Below, in pieces: positions 11,050 to 22,985 of a stretch of DNA of 64,000 nucleotides. The stretch is from Thysanoteuthis rhombus (taxonomy: Eukaryota > Mollusca > Cephalopoda > Oegopsida > Thysanoteuthidae). The position numbers and the translations under genes are program-made. The stretch lies in assembly GCA_963457665.1 (NCBI GenBank), contig OY735237.1:1154001-1218000 (forward strand). Reading direction: 5' to 3'. The notes below the pieces were generated by a model, which did not search any database, was not told the origin of the DNA, and worked only from the letters and a program-made list of their open reading frames with translations. Numbering within the stretch: the stretch's first letter is position 1; each line of letters opens with the position of its first letter.

Positions 11050-14000
11050 AGACATGTGCACGAAAACATTTCCAAAGTTTTGTTTACTACTCAGGAGTTT
11101 GCCCGTATCGGGACAGGGATTACCAGATATTTGGAGACATTTCACGCCGAAAAATCGCTAAAAAATGGCCAAATTGTTTGTAAAACGAACCACTGCTACA
11201 GTAAACACGAAAAATAAGATTTTATAAAAAATGAAGTCAACTTTTTTCTTCTCTACGAATGACAAACGTTAGAGTTTTGTTCATTATTGTAATTACCATG
11301 TGACTTTGAAGAATTGACTCTTTTTTTCCCCAAATGGACACATTTATCCTGGGGAAACGAAGATTTTGATGGGTTGAAGAAAAGAAAGCACAACAGATTA
11401 ATTACGATAATTTTTGTTTCTATTTTGTTTTCTTAAATAAAATGTTCGGTGGAAATGAAAAATGTAAAAAAATGGCCGAATATTTAGATATAGCCAGACC
11501 AAAAAAAAAAAAAAAAAATCATATCCAAATGTTTTTCAAAAAGGCTAAATTGGTCCAATTTTGCCATAAAAAAGGCCAAAACAGCAACCCCGATCAGTGC
11601 TTTGGGGTAATGTCGAGGTCTTTCTGCACACCCACGCTGTTATCCAATCGCAGCTTATGAATATCAATTAGGCGAGTGACGTAATAGAACCAATTACTAT
11701 AAATGGTTGGTGTAAACAATGTTGTTGTGCAACCTTAGAAAACCCCAACATTCAAAAACATCAGGGTTACATTTACGCATCGTGAATTGTGGTTAGGAAA
11801 GAAAGAGAAGATACAATATTGGGAAAGAAAAGTAATTTTGTTGTTGTTCGTACTGTCTAGGCTGCAATTACCCTTTACGACAGTCCCTCTCTCACTCACA
11901 ACTGAATGATTCATTTTTGAATGGAGAAAGGATAACAGTGAAATTTCTATTTATTATTCATGATTCATCTCCTCCAGTAAAATGGCAAAACCCATCACAG
12001 TGGTACGTTGTTTTTTTTTTTTCATACTTTTATTTCTATTTTTAAGAAAAAGAACTAAAGAAGGAATTACTTCCATTCTGTGGTCCACTTGAATGTGCGA
12101 ACTGCTAACGCAAAAGATAAGCGCATAAGATCTGTTATCCCTTTCTTTGTTTTCTTGTTATCGACACTCTTAATTACCTTTAAGTGATTTTAATTATTAT
12201 CACGAGGTTCAAGACTTAGAAAGAAATGTTTTCATTTTTAAAACGAGAAAGCAAGATTGCTTAATTTTAATTTTGAAACGATGTATAAAAAGATGAAGGA
12301 GAAAGAAATCCATAACAAAGAGAAGGAAATTTGGGGTCATGTTAGTACGACGCACGTCAGAGCGGACCACAGAATTGAAGTAGTACCTTGAAATTATTTT
12401 TGTCACTATGTAGTCTTTGCTTTTTGTACTTCAAGTTTGTATAATTCTATGAATGTTTAATTTTTGATTTCCTCGAAAATAACACGCAAATTAGAAGGGC
12501 CCAAGAAATTGAATGTTATGCACTAGACCCATCAACGATTAAAAATGATAGCTGTATCAACACAAACACAGAAAGCCCCATAGGAAATGTTTTGCACCGA
12601 TCCCCGTCAATGATAAAAGTGGCTCTGATTAATGAAGATTGGCAACATTATTGTCAAACTAAACGAAGAAAGCAGACGGATTTGAGAAGAAAAAATTGAA
12701 GTCTTCCCTCTCGTTGCTCTAGCATGTCATACTGACTGCAGTTGAGCTACGATAAACTTTTCAGTGTTTTTAATTCAAACATTTATTTATTTCAATCCAT
12801 TAAGTCAATTTTTTTATTTTTCATTCTTAAATATTCGGTTTGTCCATCTTTAGGAATAAAACTTGATGTTGGGGTTTTTAAAATCAAGTTTTTTTTTTCT
12901 TGCAGCCTCTCATAATTTTTTTTTTCTAGATGAAGAATTCAAATTGTAACTCGACCCATCATTGATTTGAAAAAAATTGGTTACTTGTCATCATCGTAAG
13001 AGTTTTGATAAAGACATAGAAAATTAAGGCGAAAGTAAATTATTGTAGTCAAAACTAAACAAAAATCAGTTTGTTGGATAAAATGAGTAAATATATCTCA
13101 AGTGACTGCAAGAAAAATTGTTAATTTTTAAAAAACGTTTTGATGAGACTCATGAATGAAATAAAACTGAACAATTAACAGAAAACGAAAAGTGATTTCT
13201 TTCGTGTTCTGTTTAGTGCGTACTTGACAAAAATTACTTTATGGGTCAGTAATGTATCTCTGTTTACATAATTCCTCAAATAAACCTCTGAAAATCACTA
13301 GAATTAAAAAATTTAAAAACAAACAAACAAAAAACAATAAGATATATTTTCTCGAGGGGGTCCCTAAAATCTTGAGGTCCTGGGCACTTGCACTAAACTA
13401 GTACGGCCTTGTTTGTAATTCTAAATTGACCAAACGACTTGAAACGAGAAATTTTTCTCATCTCATTTGTGAATCACTTGAATTCACTTGTAGAAATCAA
13501 AACAGGATCATTAAAGACTCTTTATCGAACAAGAAAACGTTATTTTGTCCCCCCGAGGAAGAAGAAGAAGGGGCTATCTTGATTATTTCCTTGTATTCAG
13601 TTGCACTCAAGACGAAGTACTTGCTTACTTACTATTTATCATATGACCTACACGCTTCTTATTTTCTTTTCCCTTAAGTCGTCACGTGTCAACATTGTTT
13701 ATGCTCAAGGTTTAACCTGGACTCAGGACTTCAGACGTTGTTGTCAACGGGTTATTTTTAATTTTAGTACGACGGCTTATGAAACTGACATTTTGTCAAG
13801 TCTTTACGACTACTTGAAGGTTTCAATAGGTTTATAATAAAGTATCATCGTTTTTCATAATAAGTACGTCTATTAATTTTCTTATCCATTTCCATAATTG
13901 ATTCTTTTGACTAGTGAAATGTTTCTTGACTTCATTTTCATTCAGGATGGTACAAACAGAAAAATAAGTACCCTCAAAACACGTGTTCTATGATAAAAGT

Positions 14001-14320
14001 TAGAGTACCTGTGGATTTGTTTTTCTTTTTCTTCTTACGTCCTCCTACCTCGAAAGAGTTGAGAAAATTTCTGTCTGCGCTGCTATGAATAAACAACATG
14101 TGGAGTTCTCTTTCAAGTGGTTAAAAATGTTTTTAAAAATCTATTTTTGGGAAAACGGAAATTCTTGAGTTTAGAGTTTAAAATACTTTTGTTTCGTATG
14201 AAATGTCTCGTAACGTTCAAAAGTTTCTTTGTTTAAATAAATGAAAAACTAATGCAATCACTTGACGCAGTCAATAGAGAAAAAAAACCCTTGTTGCCAA
14301 CCCATTGTTTCTGGTCAGTT
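11050..14320. other. No gene recognised; CpG-normal DNA
   Basis: CpG dinucleotides become clearly more frequent here than on either side. I found no convincing exon. Poly-A and poly-T runs are common. The only regulatory-looking cluster is at 11644-11704. Confidence 0.4.
11644..11704 (+). promoter_or_regulatory. Promoter-like motif cluster (unassigned)
   Basis: In about 60 bp the + strand holds CCAAT (11644-11648), a CRE-like TGACGTAA (11677-11684), a second CCAAT (11690-11694) and TATAAAT (11698-11704), in the order and spacing of a TATA promoter. No exon was recognised downstream, so this may be chance or a relic of a mobile element promoter. Confidence 0.2.
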
Positions 14321-14324
14321 TATT

Positions 14325-14425
14325 GCAGGAGCATAGCTAAAGAGAAGGGAGCTTGGCTCTTTAAGGGGGCCTCTCAATTGGAGGCTCAGGGGTTGTTTTT
14401 AAAAACCCCCTTTCCTCTCAGCTAG
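14325..14425. repeat. GC-rich dispersed repeat family 4, fragment
   Basis: Shares 'tggctctttaagggggc' and the G-rich context with 22840-22860, and the 'catagctaaagag' edge with the other copies. The fragment is short. Confidence 0.45.
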
Positions 14426-14557
14426 AGCATCTGACATAATATTTATTTTTAGAAGAAGAAAGAAATACTTTATTATTCGCATTTTTTTATTATTATTCCA
14501 ACCGATTTCAGTCATTTTTTATTTTGTGAAACAAAACATCGAGTGATTGAACTGTTC

Positions 14558-14782
14558 GCACAACTTATCGAAGGTGGTCCCGACTGGAAGTCTGAGTGTG
14601 AAAATTCCACACTCGTGCACACTCAGTGTTGAAATTGGTACTCGAATTCACAGAAATAGATACATAATTGTTGTTGTTTGAATGAACTGTTAAATTTGCC
14701 TCGCTTCATTAATCTTCGACAGGTCTCTCATCTGCACGTCGTTAACTGAATTCTAATCGGGACCACCTTCGTAAAGTTGTAC
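14558..14782. mobile_element. MITE with 35-bp imperfect terminal inverted repeats
   Basis: The arms 14558-14592 and 14748-14782 are reverse complements over 35 bp with about six mismatches. They include a perfect 15-bp core CGAAGGTGGTCCCGA. The 155-bp interior has no coding capacity and holds a second small hairpin (gagtgtg / cacactc). Size and structure fit a miniature inverted-repeat transposable element. Superfamily and target-site duplication could not be fixed by eye. Confidence 0.65.
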
Positions 14783-14784
14783 CA

Positions 14785-17035
14785 TTTTTTTTTTTTATTT
14801 CATCCGAAATTTTATTTAATTTTTTTCATTTTGAGAAAGAATAGGATCAAGTGTCTAAGATATTTACCGCAGTTATTTCAAGATAAAACCTATAATGAAC
14901 GATACGAACTGAATTTGAATAAAGAAGGAAAGAGGGAAGAAAGGAAGGAAGGAGAAAGAAAGAAAAGTTTAGTTCACGTCATGATGGGTTTAAATTTAGA
15001 AAGAGAACAAAAAACTTATTCATCTTATTTTTATATTGTGGTTTAATCGTAATGTTATACTTTTAAAACAACCTGTTGTAAATGAAAAACACGAATAAAA
15101 AAAAAAGAAAGTGGAAAAAGACGACCCCCACAAAAATATTTACAAAAACTAAATAATGGAGTCAAAAACTTTTTCTTAATTACTTCTCGAAGTGATTGTT
15201 TTTATTTCCTTATTTTGTTTGAAGTAATGTTCAAGTTTTTAGAAACGGTGTTTGTGGAACAAACGTAAAATTGGAAAAAAATATTTAATTTTTTTTACTT
15301 TAAAACACCCTAAGCTAGCAAGGCCTTTCAACCACTTCTCACATCAAAGGGTTAATCAGAAGGGAGTTATTTATGTCATAGAATTAAGACCAAATAAAGA
15401 AGAACATTTTAGATTAACTTATTGATGTTAAAATTGTGAAGTTGGAGACACTGAAAAATGGCCTGTTTAAAACGAAGACTGAAATGCAATAAGTGGCTTG
15501 AAATAACTTATTGCTTGGAAAACTTTTTTCAACGAAGAGCATTAAGAGAATTTAAAAAAAGAAAGATTAATTAAAGTTTAATAAAGTGAGGGTAGTGGTT
15601 GGAGCCCTGGGGACACACACTCCGCCCAATTTTAGTGAAAAAAGGTGGAGAGACTCGAAATCCGAAGAAACACAGACCATGCAGACAAAAGCACCACTGA
15701 AGTCTGCTAGGAAATTTGAGCAGATTCCTTGAGTAGTGGAAAGACTTGTTGGCGCTTGATCTTTACTCCGATAGAAATTCTTATATCACCCGTTGATTTA
15801 TAGCGTAAAACTTGCGAGAACGAATGCAGACTTGCAGTAAATATTTTTTAAAAGTTGGTAGCTAAAAATGGCTGTTTTTTTAAAATTTCCAACTAACTTT
15901 ATAGCTAAAATGTTATAGCTCCTGGAATCGTAAGATATTCGAATTTCATTTTAATAAATATATTATTTAAAATCATATTTTAATGAAGCTGTTATTCATT
16001 TTCATGATTTAATTAATTTGGTATCAATCAAGGTGAAACAAGTTCAAAAAATCATGCAAGGCTTCTGATAAATAATGTTTGAACTTTTGATTTTTTTTAG
16101 ATAATGCATTGAAATAAAATTCGAACTTCTGAACATTTCAAAAGCCATCGTATGTTTTCGAACTTAACATTTTTAGCTGCAAAGTTGGATGGAAAAAATA
16201 ATTTTCAGTCACCAGGTTTGGCAACTATTTTTGATATTTATTGTGATCAATAATTTAGTTGCCTGCAAGTTTGACTATTATTAATTATTTTTTTTTAGAT
16301 GTTTCCACACATCTCTATAAGACACTTTTTGGTCGGTCATCTGTTACGACCGAAAGAGGAAGGAGAGGTTTTATCTTTTATTTACAAGCTGACATAAGAG
16401 GTGTGATGTAATCAATCGATGACGTATCAAGTGTTTTTTTACAGTGTTGCCGAAAATCGTTTGTTATTAATAGCTGAAACTGTCTGCGAAAATGGCTAAA
16501 TTCGGCTAAATTTTTCAATTTCCAGCGAATTTTATCGCTAAATAGTTATATCATCTCATTTAAAACCCACCAAGATAACCGTACAGTAAGACTCCAGTTC
16601 AAATTATTAATTAAAATTGTTAATTAAAATTGTGTTTACTAAAATTAAACTTACTAATTGATTTTTTAATTTTTTTTCCAATAGCCTGATTTTTTTTTGG
16701 GGGGTAACCATCCTCATTTTCCTCCTTTTCTGTAGAAGAATTAGTAGAAGTAGTAGTAATGCTACTACCACAACTACTTCGTTTAGAATCCCTTGATATG
16801 GACGTATGTATGGTGGATGTGTCGTTGAACTTGTGGTTCTTGTTTGTTTGTCACCTAATTGAAAGAAATGAAGTGTTTTTTTTGCTCTCCATAACTTTTT
16901 TAAAAGGCATTTAGTTTTATCATAGATCTTCATTTTCTGATTCAGATAATTTCTATTCCTCCAGATGAGTTTTCGAATAAAATCTCGACTGATTTAATTG
17001 CTACAGGGACTTATCTTTGAACACAAGTTGATATT
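14785..17035. other. No gene recognised
   Basis: AT-rich, CpG-containing DNA. Loosely repeated motifs of the type 'tggctaaa ... tttccaactaac/agcgaa ... gctaaaa' occur near 15850 and 16480, and again near 26590; they may be decayed copies of one repeat. A small (TAG)n run lies at about 16735-16760. The minus-strand frame at 16607-16933 is low-complexity and was rejected. Confidence 0.4.
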
Positions 17036-17040
17036 TTTCG

Positions 17041-17180
17041 TATCAGGAGCTGGAGATATCGTAGAATCCACTGGAAAACACAAATGGCAATGGGCTAGTC
17101 ATGTTGCAAGAATGGCAGATAACCGCTGGACATCACGACTTACAACGTGGATAATCATATACGAAATTGTGACTGGCTGA
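17041..17180 (+). mobile_element. LINE reverse-transcriptase C-terminal fragment, + strand
   Basis: The + strand encodes KWQWASHVARMADNRW followed by TSRLTTW. This is the conserved C-terminal segment of RTE-like endonuclease/reverse-transcriptase proteins, and it is nearly the same as the peptide from the opposed fragment at 17413-17755. The match ends abruptly after TTW. It is a short truncated relic, not an active element. The clade (RTE-like) is from memory of the motif. Confidence 0.65.
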
Positions 17181-17412
17181 AAATTAACTGTTGAGACAAA
17201 CTAATCAAGTTCAGATTATACTGGCTCAGCTTAAAGGTCAAAGTTGATTGACTTTGAAATATTTGCACATTTTTCTCACAAATTACCCTTTTCATGAGTG
17301 AATTCATCCTTGAATGAATGAATACTCCAAATTTTATAGAATTTCAGCTAATGGTTAGTTTTTGGTGATTCGAAAGATTTGATTGTGTTTCGCTTGAAAA
17401 ATTCAGATGCAA

Positions 17413-17413
17413 A

Positions 17414-17451
<38 letters not shown>

Positions 17452-17755
17452 TCTTTCAACATCCGTCGTTAGATATATACCTTCCCCAGGATTCGCCACA
17501 CTTCTCTATCATGGGCGTCGTGGAGCCAGTATTTTCTGAATTTGTCTAGTTCGTCTTTCCATCTAATGCTCTGCCAGCCTTGGTTGCGCATGTGATTTCC
17601 GGGGATCCATTTCGTGAGTCGCGATGTCCATCGGTTGTTCGCCATTCTTGCAACATGGCCAGCCCATTGCCATTTGAGATTTATAATGGATTCTATGATG
17701 ACCCTGACTATTGTCTTTTTCCAGATGTTCTGTACTGTCTTAATTACGTTCTATT
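17413..17755 (-). mobile_element. LINE 3' end with (ATG)n tail, minus strand
   Basis: The minus strand has an open frame of about 90 codons. It contains KWQWAGHVARMANNRW, TSRLTKW, GWQSIRWKDELDKFRKYW and DAHDREVWRILG, then a stop near 17480. A (CAT)n run on the + strand at about 17413-17452 forms its 3' tail. The motif order is typical of the C-terminus of RTE-like non-LTR retrotransposon ORF2. The upstream part of the element is missing, as in a 5'-truncated insertion. It faces the related + strand fragment 230 bp away. Confidence 0.75.
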
Positions 17756-17759
17756 GTTT

Positions 17760-18045
17760 ACATTGTAAACAACTTTTCAAAGATGGACAAAAAATCAGCT
17801 TCTTTACATTGGAAACTTATAATTTCAATGCTCGAATGCCTAAAAGATTATTACGATACATTTACAAGTTACAGGCGTTTTTATCAGCTTGTCTCACCTT
17901 GTTACACGTGTGCAAGAAAATTGCTTTTGTCTCTCTTAAAACCTAATTGAAACTATCACTTATTTTCGTAAATAAAACCTGATGGTAAATGCCTATTTCA
18001 ATTTTATCGTAGCCTCTAAAGATGACAAAGGGTTCTATTCTTTTA
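17760..18045. other. No gene recognised
   Basis: AT-rich spacer between the LINE fragment and the dispersed repeat at 18048. Chance open frames only. Confidence 0.4.
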
Positions 18046-18047
18046 AA

Positions 18048-18430
18048 AAAATGTTTTTATGTTTGTGTACCCGTGTTTGTTTGCTTTTGCGCTCCTGGTC
18101 ATGCCGTTTTGTCTAAAGACTTAAAAATTCGAATCAGTATTCCACAAGAATCTCTCAACATTTTTAAAATTTTATTTTTTAGAGAAAAAATTTTGTGCCA
18201 TCTATTTTGACGGGTTTATTAATAACATCTGAATTCTCAAGAATCTGTATTTTTTTTCTAAATGTTTTTCAACTTGATGTCTAGATGTTTTCCTGTAGAA
18301 AATGCCAGTGATGTCATAATAGAATTTATTCTGACCATATTTATTCTTCGATGGAATTTTTTCCCATGATTTCAAATTTTGACGCTACGGTTGTTCAGTT
18401 ATTGACTGCGATGCTGAGTTTTATTTTATT
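18048..18430 (+). repeat. Dispersed repeat family 5, direct copy
   Basis: About 380 bp, collinear with the reverse complement of 35585-35975. Shared landmarks in order are 'tttatgtttttgt/tttgtg', 'ggtcatgccgttttgtc', 'gacgggtttattaataacat', 'gatgtttt', 'ccagtgatgtcat', 'attctgaccatatttatt' and 'ttgacgctacggtt'. It ends roughly 110 bp before the presumed TMEM86A promoter. No protein is encoded, and the class is unknown. Confidence 0.8.
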
Positions 18431-18539
18431 TTAAAATTTTCTCACAAGATCACGAGTCCCGTTATTTTTTAAATTTTTTTTTTCGAGGTTTATTCGGCAC
18501 ATATTTTGACCTTGACGCTGGAGACTCCCCCCACTCTTC

Positions 18540-18727
18540 TTCTTTTTGAAACACGTGCGAGTGGCCCCGCCCTAACCCTCGACCCTCACGCGTGTGACCG
18601 TCACACTAGAAGAGAGAGAGAGAGAGAGAGAAAGAGGGGGAGGCGTAGTCAGCTCTTCTTACAAAACAAGTTGTGTGTGAGAGAGATAGAGACACACAGA
18701 GAGTGCTAGCCAGACAGAGAGACAGAG
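18540..18727 (+). promoter_or_regulatory. Presumed TMEM86A promoter and 5' leader
   Basis: A local GC- and CpG-rich segment in AT-rich surroundings. It contains a CACGTG E-box (18552-18557), a GC box CCCCGCCC (18565-18572) and an inverted motif GTGAC-C-GTCAC (18594-18604). A purine-rich (GA)n leader (about 18609-18640, continuing as AG-rich DNA to 18727) precedes an ATG at 18728. There is no obvious TATA box. CpG density drops downstream, as at the start of a methylated gene body. The link to TMEM86A is inference from orientation, exon phase and composition. Confidence 0.4.
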
Positions 18728-18745
18728 ATGCGATCTAGTCAAAGA
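18728..18745 (+). CDS. TMEM86A: Candidate first coding exon of TMEM86A
   Basis: An ATG at 18728 opens a six-codon stretch (MRSSQR) ending at a donor-like GTGAGA at 18746. The splice leaves phase 0, exactly what the exon at 28666 needs. Joining them gives MRSSQR + LKSIGPKLVPFF, to be compared with human TMEM86A, which as I recall it begins MVSPVTVVKSEGPKLVPFF. The number of residues before the conserved KS-GPKLVPFF block therefore nearly fits. The exon lies just after a promoter-like, GA-rich leader. Weak points are the last exon base (A, not the usual G), the very short coding length and a required intron of 9.9 kb. Another first exon cannot be excluded. Confidence 0.4.
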
Positions 18746-18759
18746 GTGAGAGCTTAAAG

Positions 18760-18805
18760 AGGATATGTATATATATGTATATATACATACACACACACAC
18801 ACAGT
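18760..18805. repeat. (TATG)/(TA)/(CA) microsatellite
   Basis: Compound run just inside the presumed intron: TATG/TA steps followed by (CA)n. Confidence 0.85.
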
Positions 18806-18849
18806 GTTTATGGAAGACTATGATTTCGTTTTGTTAAATCAGTACATAC

Positions 18850-21675
18850 AGCACAAGATTCGATTCATTTAATTCGTTTTTTCAGAAATAAAACACAAAA
18901 TCGCGTCCAAAATGAACTGTGATTAATTAGGCAAACAATATAAGGGAGGTAATTCAGGGTTTTGGTATGAGATATTTTGAAGACAATACTAAACTGAACT
19001 AAGGGCTGAAACAAACTCTGGTGCACACCCCTATGTTAATTGGCTGCTAGATTATATCATAGTTATCTCCCTTGGTGTTTAACGCTTGCTGAATATGACT
19101 GAATCCTAATGGATTTTTCATTTTTTATTTGTGGTCAACTTCATGGCTTAATGTGTTTTGATGAGTTTGTGGTTGAGAATCTTTTGATTAAAATCACACG
19201 AAGGCTGCAATTATTGACGTTCAAATTTTGGATTTTTTTAAAAAGTATTATATTTTTTGATTTTATAATGACTTCAGGAGTCATCATTTGTTTTGTAGTG
19301 TCCTTGATATTTCTTAAATGATACATTTATAAATATTCAAGGATCAAATGATTAAAAGAGTCTTTGTATGTTCTGAAGTGTCCTTCACATTTTTTAGCTG
19401 TAAAGCGAGCTGAAAGTAGATGGTAATGAAAAGAGAGGCTACATCTTTTTATATTTATGGCAGCCATAACTTACATCTGCACCTACAAGATTACCCGAAC
19501 AATATGACCCTCTATTTCATAAGCTATGAATACAATTCGATTCCTTTCTGCTTTTAATTGGGCTTTTCCAAACATTCAACCGCATTCCAACTATAGACAA
19601 TCCATTCTTTTCTTTCCATCTTCAATGTTAACACTACGTTTCGACTGATTCATTCTATGGCCTTCTTCACGTATAATGTGCAATACTCGTAATGAAAGAC
19701 GGTATCTTTTATCGGTCTCTTTTTTTGGTAGTGCAATGCAAAAAATGGTATCAAACGTATTCCATGTTATACGTATCATTATTCATATTACACCTGAAGT
19801 AGGCCATTGGATGTGTCGGCTGGAGTTTCACATTAACGTCAAAGATTGAAGAAGAGGTGGGATTTTTTAAAAAAAAAGCTGGAATGCTAATTACTCATCT
19901 CAAAGTTATAGACAATTCAACCATTTTATCTGGGAAAACATTCATGATTGTTTATCAAGTTGAATTTCACTTTTAACCCATTGAAGACTGGCAATTGAGT
20001 AGGCCATTGCAGTAGCTCAACATCATTGTCCTCAATGTAGGCTCTGATGGTGCCAGTAGTCTGTAAAATTTAACCCAAACCCTCTACTCAATCTTGTGGG
20101 CATGTAAGTTTCTCAACTTTCTCAACCAATGATCAAGTTGAAAAAATAAAATCTTATATCACTTTTTTTTTTCATTTTTATTCAATTTTTTGAATATTCA
20201 ACTGAATTGTTATTAGATGCGGACTGTGTGGAAATAAACAACACATTAGATTTCTCGTTGTTCGAATATCAAAGATAACAATGTTAATGTATCGAACTAC
20301 ATAAATTTTCTTTCTTTGTGAAGTTTGTTCACATCTCGAGGTACCGTAACAGTGAAACAATGAGGTCAAAATCATCAAAAATCACTTTTTATAGTTCTTT
20401 TCTCTTAAGCATGAATCAATCTTTTTATTCCAAAAGTAATTCAGTTAAGACAGATTATTTGGGGGTGTATAAACTTTCCCACTAACTTGACTGTTTGGTC
20501 GGTCACTTATTTCTACTGACCGAGAGCTGGATTTACTATATAGCAAAAGTAGCACATACCACAGACCCTACGATTTCAAGGGTACTCTGCCTTCTCTTTA
20601 TATGAACGACTGCGTAATTAACATTTGGTATTTTATCCAATTATTAGATTTAATTAGTTTATAATCCAACATAGTGATTAATGGGAGCCTATCCATGTGA
20701 TACATAAATAACACTTGGATACTAAGGTATTTGAAATCGAAATCATAGCTGCTGCACAATGATCAAAGCGAAAATGATTTGCTATTACTTTGATGTCAGA
20801 CATATCTCGTATTATCTTGCTTTATAGCAAATGAGAAAAAAATTGCAAATAAAAAGAATGAATGTGTTCTGATATCAATGCACATTTTCTTAATTTAGGG
20901 CCTCTCTATAACATATGCTACAGGCTTAGCACTTGGCTCTGGGCTCTGACTAGTTTGAGGGTGTGGTCATTATCATGTTGAAAACCAATGAGTAATATAT
21001 AGGGGGGCTAATGGTAGCATAACCTTATTCAAAATTCTTAGATCTGATGTAATATCCATGATCTTTTGAATTACAATTGTGCAGCTGTGATTGGTTGAAG
21101 AGGAGAAAGGTAGGAAGTAGAACATAGGGATATTTGAATAAAATATCACTTGCCTTCCTCCCTATGATGGATAGGCCAAATAAAAACCCAGCATGCTTTG
21201 GATTTGATTTACCATGGCACCACAAATGGCCTACCTAACAAGCCAGCCTTGTGGGTACAGATTCCTCTCTCTCTCTCTGCTCATCTATATGTGTGTTGGT
21301 GTATCTGTCTGTGGGCACTCCTGGTCACATTTTTGGGGCTGCAACTTATAAATCTTACGAGAATACACCGATAGGCACCATAGTGCTCTTTTTTTGTCTC
21401 CATAGTCATTTTGGACCAACAATGCCCAAATCTTGAGCCAATATTTTTTGAGATAATTGTAGATAAAAGATTTTTTTTTTTTTGTTGAGATAATCAGTTC
21501 TGATACATGTGTGGCTTCAGTGATTCATTTATGTGAGGTACGGATGTTTGTTTTATGATGGTCTCACCTTTTTCCGAATCATATTTTTGGCTTGCGTTGT
21601 TTCTCCTTTCAATGGCGGACATTTTCCTGTTGCTTATTGAGAATCGGTGAATGTTCCTCTAAAAAACTGTTGAAT
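18850..21675. other. Intronic sequence, no exon recognised
   Basis: CpG-poor AT-rich DNA with chance open frames only. A short (CT)n run lies near 21267. A block at about 21290-21460 ('actcctggtcacatttt' and following) loosely resembles repeat family 5 but is too weak to call. Confidence 0.4.
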
Positions 21676-21679
21676 AAAG

Positions 21680-22030
21680 CTGGCTGAAGGGCTGGGATTT
21701 TAAACACTCACTCCTTATAGTGTCCAGACAAAACGGTTTTTAACGACCCCACCCTCCAAATAAAATAAGAGTGGGAAGTTCAGTTTGTTGAATAAGTCCC
21801 TTAGTTTGTGTCAAGCAAAATTCATGCTCGTTATTTGAAAATTCAGACACTTTTTTTAGTGATCACTGCTCAACAAAAGGTGACAAAAGTATATCATCCA
21901 TTGGTCACCCTTTCTTCAAATTTCTTAAATGATCACCCCCAACACTGTTAGTTGCTAAAAGACCTAGTCATGTGGTGACTAACCAGATCTGTTCATTTGG
22001 CAGTAGTTTTTTTCTTTATGCAACTCCAGG
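21680..22030 (-). repeat. Dispersed repeat family 2, inverted copy
   Basis: Reverse complement of the family 2 order. It contains 'agggctgg(g)at', 'ttaaacactcactcc', 'agtccctta', 'tttagtgatcactg', 'atgatcacccccaaca', 'gctaaaagac' and 'catgtggtgactaaccagatctg'. Close to full length. Confidence 0.7.
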
Positions 22031-22109
22031 AATGACTTCAATGTATGACCCCCACTTGTGTTTACATTGTGTGTGTGAAGATGAAACTAGTCCAATGTGG
22101 GTCATCAGA

Positions 22110-22140
22110 GAGACAGAGAGAGAGAGAGAGAGAGAGGAAA
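22110..22140. repeat. (AG)n microsatellite
   Basis: Purine dinucleotide run followed by G/A-rich sequence. Confidence 0.85.
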
Positions 22141-22454
22141 AAGGAAAGAAAAAAAATGTTGTTCACAGATTTGAGGCTGTGTGAAAAAGCTTTTGACACA
22201 CAAACAAGACTCTTCACATTTCATCATAGTCTGTCTCCACCTCTGTCTGTCCCTATATCACTCTATCTCCCCTCCCCCGGTATTTTAGCTTCCTTCGCTT
22301 CCCCACTGGCCTCCCCAACCATCCAACTATTTTCACTTTAACGTGTCACTTTTTTTTTTCTTTTTTTTCAAATTCCCTTTTTTCTCATTCTTTTCTCCCC
22401 CTTTTCAACCCCCCTGTCTGTCTGTCTCATTCATCTTCCTTCTCCTTGGGTCAG

Positions 22455-22615
22455 TGATATATGTATTCACTCAAGTGTCCGTTTGTCTCTCTGTCTGCCC
22501 TCACAATATTTCCAAAAGTTCTCAATGAATTTCGATGAAATTGTATGGAGGGATAGGCCATGGGCCAGAAGAGAATCGGTTAAATATGGAGGTGGATCTG
22601 AGAATTTCTTTCTTG
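22455..22615 (+). repeat. Dispersed repeat family 3, copy c
   Basis: Contains 'gtattcactcaagtgtc', 'caatatttccaaaagttctc', 'gatgaaat', 'ggccatgggcca' and 'ggtggatctga', collinear with 27130-27285 and 8705-8860. Confidence 0.7.
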
Positions 22616-22829
22616 CTATCTCCCTTACATTATATCTTTTTAATAACTGATTTTCATTCAGTTATTTTGGGAGAATGGTATTTGCAGAAGTTTTAGTTTT
22701 TTCTCTGTCCTTCTCTTGCTCTCTCCCCCCTCACTAAATACCAACTATACTTATCTGATGCTTGGTAACAATAATGGGGCACTTACTGAACAACCACTTG
22801 ATGGGTGTTGTCTAGTTTATGTGGCCTTG

Positions 22830-22985
22830 TAATTAGAGATTTGGCTCTTTAAGGGGGATTCCCAAGAACATTGAGTGTGATTGGTCAGTAGAATGCAGTA
22901 GGTGAACTGATATTTATTAAGCTGTTGGGGGCCCCCTTCATCAAATAGCCAAACAACCCACCCACCCATCGCTACACCTCCTCTT
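22830..22985. repeat. GC-rich dispersed repeat family 4, copy
   Basis: Shares 'gaatgcagtaggt', 'tatttattaagct', the G/C-run, 'caaatagcc' and 'gctacacctcctct' with 10745-11045 in the same order. Confidence 0.6.

Noticed and set aside
10810-11183. Opposed frames of 111 and 83 codons
   Set aside because: They are a product of the G/C-run repeat (P, G and S runs). A second copy of the repeat at 22830 does not preserve them.
16607-16933. 108-codon minus-strand frame
   Set aside because: It is low-complexity (V/L/I runs from a TAG-type microsatellite and lysine-rich AT tracts) with no family resemblance.
17580-17946. Two + strand frames of 62 and 110 codons
   Set aside because: Their first parts are the antisense shadow of the LINE C-terminal frame on the minus strand.
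16325-20535. Similar short palindromes 'ggtcggtca...tgaccg' near 16330 and 20500
   Set aside because: The shared part is too short, and the surroundings do not align well enough to call a repeat family.
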